Of a stretch of 8,725 bases of DNA, positions 5,954-8,725 are shown piece after piece. This stretch comes from CAYJFG01 sp051881695 (GTDB lineage: Bacteria > Bacillota > Clostridia > Oscillospirales > Acutalibacteraceae), in the NCBI GenBank assembly GCA_051881695.1, contig JBJEQJ010000027.1, positions 1 through 8,725 of the forward strand, given 5' to 3'. Position 1 is the first letter of the stretch. Every line of letters begins with the position of its first letter. Under the pieces are notes generated by a model, which did no database searches, was not told the DNA's origin, and was given only the letters and a program-made list of their open reading frames with translations. The translations under genes and the position numbers were made by a program.

Positions 5954-5971
5954 AAGGAGGTTTTGCACTTG
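5954..5971 (+). promoter_or_regulatory. ribosome site that fixes the TTG start of the accessory gene
   Basis: AAGGAGG (5954-5960) lies eight bases before TTG 5969-5971. The GTG at 5939 lies upstream of this site and the TTG at 5963 is too close to it. Translation therefore most likely begins at 5969 and not at the longer frame start. Confidence 0.75.
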
Positions 5972-6388
5972 AATGAAACGGATAACAGAAAAGAAGTAAA
6001 GCGGAAGTTTGCACTCTGGATAAAGGAATCAACACTCGATATGGTTCAGAATATCTACAAGGAAGATAACTGCTCCAGTAGAAGTGAATTTATTGAAAAG
6101 GCAATCATCTTTTATGTGGGTTACCTTTCCTCAAACGACAACAGTCAGTATCTTCCCAATGTGGTTACCTCTACATTGAAGTCTATCGTTGCCGAGAGCG
6201 ACAACCGAATGAGTAGGCTGATTTTTAAATTGGCGGTTGAGCTTGCAATGACGATGAATATTATTGCCTCGTCACAGGATATTGACAAGATGACTCTTAC
6301 AAAACTTCGTGGCGAGTGCGTCAAGGAAGTCAAACGGCTCAACGGTTCATTTTCGTTTGATGATGCATACGATTGGCAGAAAGGATAA
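5969..6388 (+). CDS. relaxosome accessory protein with ribbon-helix-helix domain (MobC-like)
   Basis: With the TTG start at 5969 this is a 139-residue protein. The N-terminal part reads as a ribbon-helix-helix DNA-binding domain: basic strand KRKFALWI (11-18), first helix about 20-32, the turn SSRSEF (36-41), and second helix EFIEKAIIFYVGYL (40-53). Proteins of this kind dimerise, bind repeats at oriT and help the relaxase reach the nick site; many also repress their own operon. The C-terminal half (about 65-139) is helical, with a hydrophobic stretch LIFKLAVELAMTMNIIA, and probably makes protein contacts. The relaxase gene starts six bases after its stop. The position directly after the repeat-rich region supports the call. 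The family name is inferred from fold and context. Confidence 0.75.
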   Translation: MNETDNRKEVKRKFALWIKESTLDMVQNIYKEDNCSSRSEFIEKAIIFYVGYLSSNDNSQYLPNVVTSTLKSIVAESDNRMSRLIFKLAVELAMTMNIIASSQDIDKMTLTKLRGECVKEVKRLNGSFSFDDAYDWQKG

Positions 6389-6394
6389 TTATTT

Positions 6395-7813
6395 GTGGCA
6401 AGATTAGTTACGAAATTCAAATATCTAAAGCCAAATCGAAAAGTTAGTGCAGGCGGTTATGCAAAATACATTGCTACCCGTGAGGGAGTTGAGAAAATTG
6501 ATGACACTAAAAAGTTTGCTCCTGTGACAGCGAAACAGAAGAATCTAATTGAAAAAATCTTAAAGGATTTTCCCGACAGCAAGGATATGTTTGAGTACGC
6601 TGATTACCTTGAAAAGCAAAATCAAGGCTCGGCTTTTGATTTTATTTCTCGTGTTATGGAAGATTACGCTTATGAAATCTCGGGAAGAAAAGCATATGCT
6701 GATTACATCGCTACCCGACCTCGTGCCGAGAGATTCGGCTCTCATGGATTGTTTACCGATGACGGTATTCAGGTTCAGCTGAGTAACGTAACTGAAGAAC
6801 TTGACAAACACAAGGGAAATATCTGGACTGCTATAATATCAATACGCAGAGAAGATGCAGAACGATTAGGATTTAATACCGGAGCACGCTGGCGAGATAT
6901 GCTCCGCACACAGACAGAGGCACTTGCGAAAAATCTTAAAATACCAACGGAGAATCTGCGTTGGTATGCGGCATTCCATAATGAATCCCACCACCCTCAT
7001 GTACATCTGATTGCATATTCAACTGTAGAGAACGAAGTCTATCTCACGCAAAAGGGAGTTGAAAATCTGCGCTCGTCATTTGCAAGAGATATTTTTCAGC
7101 AAGATTTATTGTGCATCTATGAGAGACAGACCGAGCATAGAGATAAGCTCCGAGCAGAGGCTCGTGACATTGTAGATGATTTGGTTTCAAAGATTAACTC
7201 CGAAATATATGTCAGTGCATCAATTCAGCATAAGCTGTTGGAGCTTGCCGACAGGCTTTCAAAAACAAGCGGTAAAAAGGTTTATGGTTATCTCAAGCCC
7301 GATGTAAAAGCAATCGTTGATTCCATTGTTGAAGAGCTTGCCAATGACAGCAGAATTAAGAAACTATATGACCTGTGGTATGAGCAAAAAGAAAATACAA
7401 TCCGCACCTACACGGATGAAATGCCTGACAGGATTCCGCTTGCCCAAAACAAGGAATTCAAGTCAATCAAGAATGCAGTAATCAAGGAAGCATTGAAATT
7501 AAATCTCACGGAAGATGAAGCGGAAGAAAGCGAGAATACAGATGAAGAACCTGTTTCAAATACCTTTGAATATGAAGAAAACACCTCTGCCGAATCAGTC
7601 TTTAATTCAGACAGAGGTATTCTGTATCCTCATTGTTCAATTAAAACAAACCGCAACAGCGTTGCAGTTTCCTCTCTTTATCTCCTGCGCTATCTCTGCA
7701 ATATGATTCAAAATCAATTAAGATTTGAAGAAAAGCAGAAAGCGCAAAGGACAGATAGAAAATTACAGCAGAAAATTAATGATAAGAAACGAGATCAGGG
7801 GTTAAAAATGTGA
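6395..7813 (+). CDS. HUH relaxase of the MobP/MobL type
   Basis: This 472-residue protein is a conjugative relaxase, which nicks one strand at oriT, stays linked to the 5' end and leads it into the recipient. The metal-binding motif HNESHHPHVHLIAYS has His195, then HPHVH with His200, His202 and His204. The order and spacing, together with RPRAERFGSHGLF (108-120), resemble MobP3/MobL relaxases of Firmicutes. The sequence YxxYIATR occurs twice (22-29 and 101-108). Tyr22, Tyr25, Tyr101 and Tyr104 are candidate nicking tyrosines, but which is used cannot be told. Residues about 240-395 are helical, about 396-420 are acidic, and the end is basic (RTDRKLQQKINDKKRDQG), perhaps a DNA-binding or secretion signal. 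The start is GTG 6395, with AAAGGA nine bases upstream overlapping the end of the accessory gene. No clear terminator follows. Confidence 0.9.
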   Translation: MARLVTKFKYLKPNRKVSAGGYAKYIATREGVEKIDDTKKFAPVTAKQKNLIEKILKDFPDSKDMFEYADYLEKQNQGSAFDFISRVMEDYAYEISGRKAYADYIATRPRAERFGSHGLFTDDGIQVQLSNVTEELDKHKGNIWTAIISIRREDAERLGFNTGARWRDMLRTQTEALAKNLKIPTENLRWYAAFHNESHHPHVHLIAYSTVENEVYLTQKGVENLRSSFARDIFQQDLLCIYERQTEHRDKLRAEARDIVDDLVSKINSEIYVSASIQHKLLELADRLSKTSGKKVYGYLKPDVKAIVDSIVEELANDSRIKKLYDLWYEQKENTIRTYTDEMPDRIPLAQNKEFKSIKNAVIKEALKLNLTEDEAEESENTDEEPVSNTFEYEENTSAESVFNSDRGILYPHCSIKTNRNSVAVSSLYLLRYLCNMIQNQLRFEEKQKAQRTDRKLQQKINDKKRDQGLKM

Positions 7814-7850
7814 TAGGATTTTCTAAATATAGCTTGACAAGTGGGAAATA

Positions 7851-8045
7851 TTATTTTTCATCTAAAACATACCTTCCTCTTGTACCATCATTATTCATGT
7901 AATATCCATCTTCAATGGTACGGAACCCGCCACCGAATTGCCAATCATTGGCTTCAATAAATTTAATGAATTTATCACAAAAATCATCTTCTGTAATATC
8001 TTGAGGAACTTCTACACAACCTTTAATTTCAATTTCTCTTCTCAT
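7851..8045 (-). CDS. small acidic hypothetical protein on the reverse strand
   Basis: This 64-residue protein is read against all the other genes. I do not recognise the family with confidence. Features are a strand-like start MRREIEIKGCVEVP, an acidic segment DITEDDFCDKFIKFIEAND that looks helical, then WQFGGGFRTIEDGYYMNNDGTRG. It has no signal peptide or membrane segment. The upstream ATG at 8054 directly abuts the AAAAGG element. The ATG at 8045 has AAGGATG at a proper distance and is preferred. A well-spaced promoter (8083-8111) supports a real gene. It sits alone between the relaxase gene and the primase-like gene, so it is probably cargo or a small regulator. The size and charge would fit an antitoxin, immunity or anti-defence protein, but no partner gene is seen. 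Confidence 0.6.
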   Translation of the reverse strand: MRREIEIKGCVEVPQDITEDDFCDKFIKFIEANDWQFGGGFRTIEDGYYMNNDGTRGRYVLDEK

Positions 8046-8082
8046 ATTCAACATCCTTTTAAGTACCAGTTATTTTGATATT

Positions 8083-8111
8083 ATCATACCACACAAAAAT
8101 GTAGTTGTCTA
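8083..8111 (-). promoter_or_regulatory. sigma-A promoter for the small reverse-strand gene
   Basis: Read on the minus strand, TAGACA (8111-8106) is followed after exactly 17 bases by TATGAT (8088-8083), with TG one base before it (extended -10, TGGTATGAT). Each box is one mismatch from consensus. The start would be near 8076, some 30 bases ahead of the ATG at 8045. The -35 box shares one base with the outer arm of the inverted-repeat element. Confidence 0.65.
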
Positions 8112-8197
8112 TCAAAAAAATTCTCCCACCGCCAAGGAGCATCTGCACCCAAATGCTGACAGGTGCCACCTGTCACGGTGATAGGAGAACGAACTAC
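8101..8197. repeat. nested inverted-repeat element of about 97 bases, unknown function
   Basis: Four sets of complementary arms lie in order. GTAGTT (8101-8106) pairs with AACTAC (8192-8197). TTCTCCCACCG (8121-8131) pairs with CGGTG (8176-8180) plus GGAGAA (8184-8189) across a three-base ATA bulge. Inside are AGCAT (8138-8142) with ATGCT (8153-8157) and the palindrome 8157-8175. Folded, this gives a long stem ending in a three-way junction with two hairpins (sharing base 8157). It could be a structured RNA, a single-strand or double-strand replication origin, or a small non-autonomous insertion. The sequence does not decide between these. Confidence 0.65.
8157..8175. repeat. 19-base palindrome with one central base
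   Basis: TGACAGGTG (8157-8165) and CACCTGTCA (8167-8175) are exact reverse complements around a single C. The perfect symmetry and very short centre suit a dimeric protein operator or a DNA cruciform better than an RNA hairpin. It sits between the reverse-strand gene and the primase-like gene. Confidence 0.8.
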
Positions 8198-8241
8198 CCA
8201 CTATAAGATATTACAGCAGAAAGAAAAAATATATTATACTC

Positions 8242-8259
8242 AAGGAAGTGATTAAAATA
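8242..8259 (+). promoter_or_regulatory. extended ribosome site before an apparent ATA start
   Basis: AAGGAAGTGAT (8242-8252) matches the consensus anti-16S complement AAGGAGGTGAT at 10 of 11 bases. The codon at the best spacing, 8257-8259, is ATA and not ATG. The only standard start in this frame, GTG 8248-8250, lies inside the ribosome site. Confidence 0.55.
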
Positions 8260-8725
8260 TCAACCTACATTCATTTTACAAAAGAACAGCGAGAACAGGC
8301 AAGGCGGACCGACCTTGCTGATTTTTTAATCAGCCAAGGCGAGAAAGTCAAGAAATCAGGCTCGGAGTATGAATGGCTTGACGGCTCGCAAAAGGTTACA
8401 ATCAGAGGTCACCTCTGGTATCATCAGTATGAACAGAAAGGCGGCGATGCAGTTGATTTTGTCCGCAGATTTTACAACAAGAACTATGCCGAAGCGGTTG
8501 AAATGCTTTTGAATAACTGTGGCGGTCAAATCATAACATCACCACCCATAGAAAAAGAGCATAAACCTTTTGAATTACCACAGAGAAATGACAGAATGAG
8601 CAGAGTTTTTTCTTATCTGCTGTTGACTCGTGGTATTGACAAAGATGTGCTTTTTGAGTTTGTCAGAAACAAAATGATTTATGAATCTGCCGATTATCAC
8701 AATGCGGTATTTGTCGGCTATGATT
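8248..8725 (+). CDS. DUF3991/TOPRIM primase-like protein, N-terminal part (3' end outside window)
   Basis: The frame is open to the window edge, about 156-159 residues. It begins STYIHFTKEQREQARRTDLA, has a degenerate CHC2-like region (GSEYEWLDGSQKVTIRGHLWYHQ, then KGGDAVDFVRRFY) like the N-terminal domain of DnaG-type primases but without the zinc ligands, and then a DUF3991-type segment (FSYLLLTRGIDKDVLFEFV, then YESADYHNAVFVGYD). A catalytic TOPRIM domain should follow downstream. In Firmicutes conjugative elements these proteins are thought to prime complementary-strand synthesis after transfer. The start is uncertain: GTG 8248 lies within the ribosome site, whereas ATA 8257 has ideal spacing and fits the expected N terminus. 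The nested repeats at 8101-8197 and the weak TATACT (8235-8240) lie just upstream. No ATG occurs in frame between the stop at 8182 and the conserved region. Confidence 0.8.
   Translation, partial: MIKISTYIHFTKEQREQARRTDLADFLISQGEKVKKSGSEYEWLDGSQKVTIRGHLWYHQYEQKGGDAVDFVRRFYNKNYAEAVEMLLNNCGGQIITSPPIEKEHKPFELPQRNDRMSRVFSYLLLTRGIDKDVLFEFVRNKMIYESADYHNAVFVGYD

Larger units (their letters stand above)
5577..5968 (+). other. non-coding, repeat-rich region upstream of the mobilization genes; candidate oriT
   Basis: About 390 bases carry no convincing gene but are dense in inverted and direct repeats. These are a 7-bp hairpin with one wobble (5616-5634), a widely spaced 14-base inverted repeat (5706-5719 and 5893-5906), two adjacent hairpins (5753-5782 and 5791-5811) and direct repeats (5829-5868). 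The region lies directly ahead of the accessory protein and relaxase genes, where oriT is usually found in such elements. No nic site can be named from sequence alone. No clear terminator for the operon ending at 5576 is visible. Confidence 0.55.

Noticed and set aside
5939..5968. Longer version of the accessory protein starting at GTG 5939
   Set aside because: The strong ribosome site at 5954-5960 lies inside this extension and points to TTG 5969. No ribosome site precedes GTG 5939.
7834..7854. TTGACA (7834-7839) with TATTAT (7849-7854) as a forward promoter
   Set aside because: The spacer is only nine bases and there is no forward gene directly downstream.
8046..8054. Start of the small reverse-strand gene three codons earlier, at 8054
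   Set aside because: The AAAAGG element directly abuts that ATG, leaving no spacer. ATG 8045 has correct spacing.
5577..8247. CRISPR array or tRNA/rRNA gene in the intergenic regions
   Set aside because: No regularly spaced repeats of CRISPR length and no cloverleaf or rRNA-like sequence was seen. The repeats present are isolated inverted or paired direct repeats.
8153..8255. Short frames of 17 codons (ATG 8153) and 30 codons (GTG 8163) ahead of the primase-like gene
   Set aside because: Both run through the palindromic element. The AAGGAG at 8134-8139 is 13 or more bases from either start, so neither is supported as a gene, though a leader role is not excluded.

Overview
The window reads as part of an integrative and conjugative element (ICE), or a closely related conjugative element, from a low-to-moderate GC Firmicute, most likely a gut clostridium of the Ruminococcus/Oscillospiraceae type. 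The reasons are the purine-rich AGGAGG-like ribosome sites, frequent TTG/GTG starts, and a set of VirB4, NlpC/P60, ribbon-helix-helix accessory protein, MobP/MobL-type HUH relaxase and DUF3991/TOPRIM primase genes that is typical of such elements. The species cannot be fixed from the sequence alone. No chromosomal attachment site, integrase or rRNA/tRNA gene is visible.

Layout. (1) 1-350 is the 3' end of a VirB4-like conjugation ATPase gene. (2) 357-2327 is a self-contained cassette with a good sigma-A promoter, a Y-family DNA polymerase gene, an 11-codon minigene, a flavodoxin-fold NAD(P)H oxidoreductase gene and an intrinsic terminator. It sits between virB4 and the transfer-linked cell-wall hydrolase gene and looks like cargo. 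(3) 2349-5576 is a tightly packed operon: membrane-anchored NlpC/P60 hydrolase, a 76-residue protein with a lysine/proline tail, a glutamine-synthetase-like amidoligase, a gamma-glutamylcyclotransferase-like protein and an unrecognised 130-residue protein. (4) 5577-5968 is non-coding, rich in hairpins and repeats, and is the best oriT candidate. (5) 5969-7813 holds the relaxosome accessory gene and the relaxase gene. (6) 7851-8045 is a small reverse-strand gene with its own promoter. (7) 8101-8197 is an intergenic element made of nested inverted repeats. (8) 8248 to the end is the 5' part of a DUF3991/TOPRIM primase-like gene that appears to lack an ordinary start codon.

How the parts fit. 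Blocks 1, 3, 4 and 5 are transfer functions: the ATPase powers a type IV secretion channel, the hydrolase opens peptidoglycan, and the relaxase with its accessory protein nicks oriT. The primase probably serves replication after transfer. The polymerase/oxidoreductase cassette and the small reverse-strand gene are accessory.

The strongest candidate for an undescribed system is the amidoligase and gamma-glutamylcyclotransferase pair (3628-5187). It is flanked by two small proteins of unknown role in a translationally coupled operon with a peptidoglycan-type peptidase. Such a pair could make and remove amide (isopeptide or gamma-glutamyl) linkages during conjugation. The structured element at 8101-8197 is the strongest non-coding candidate.
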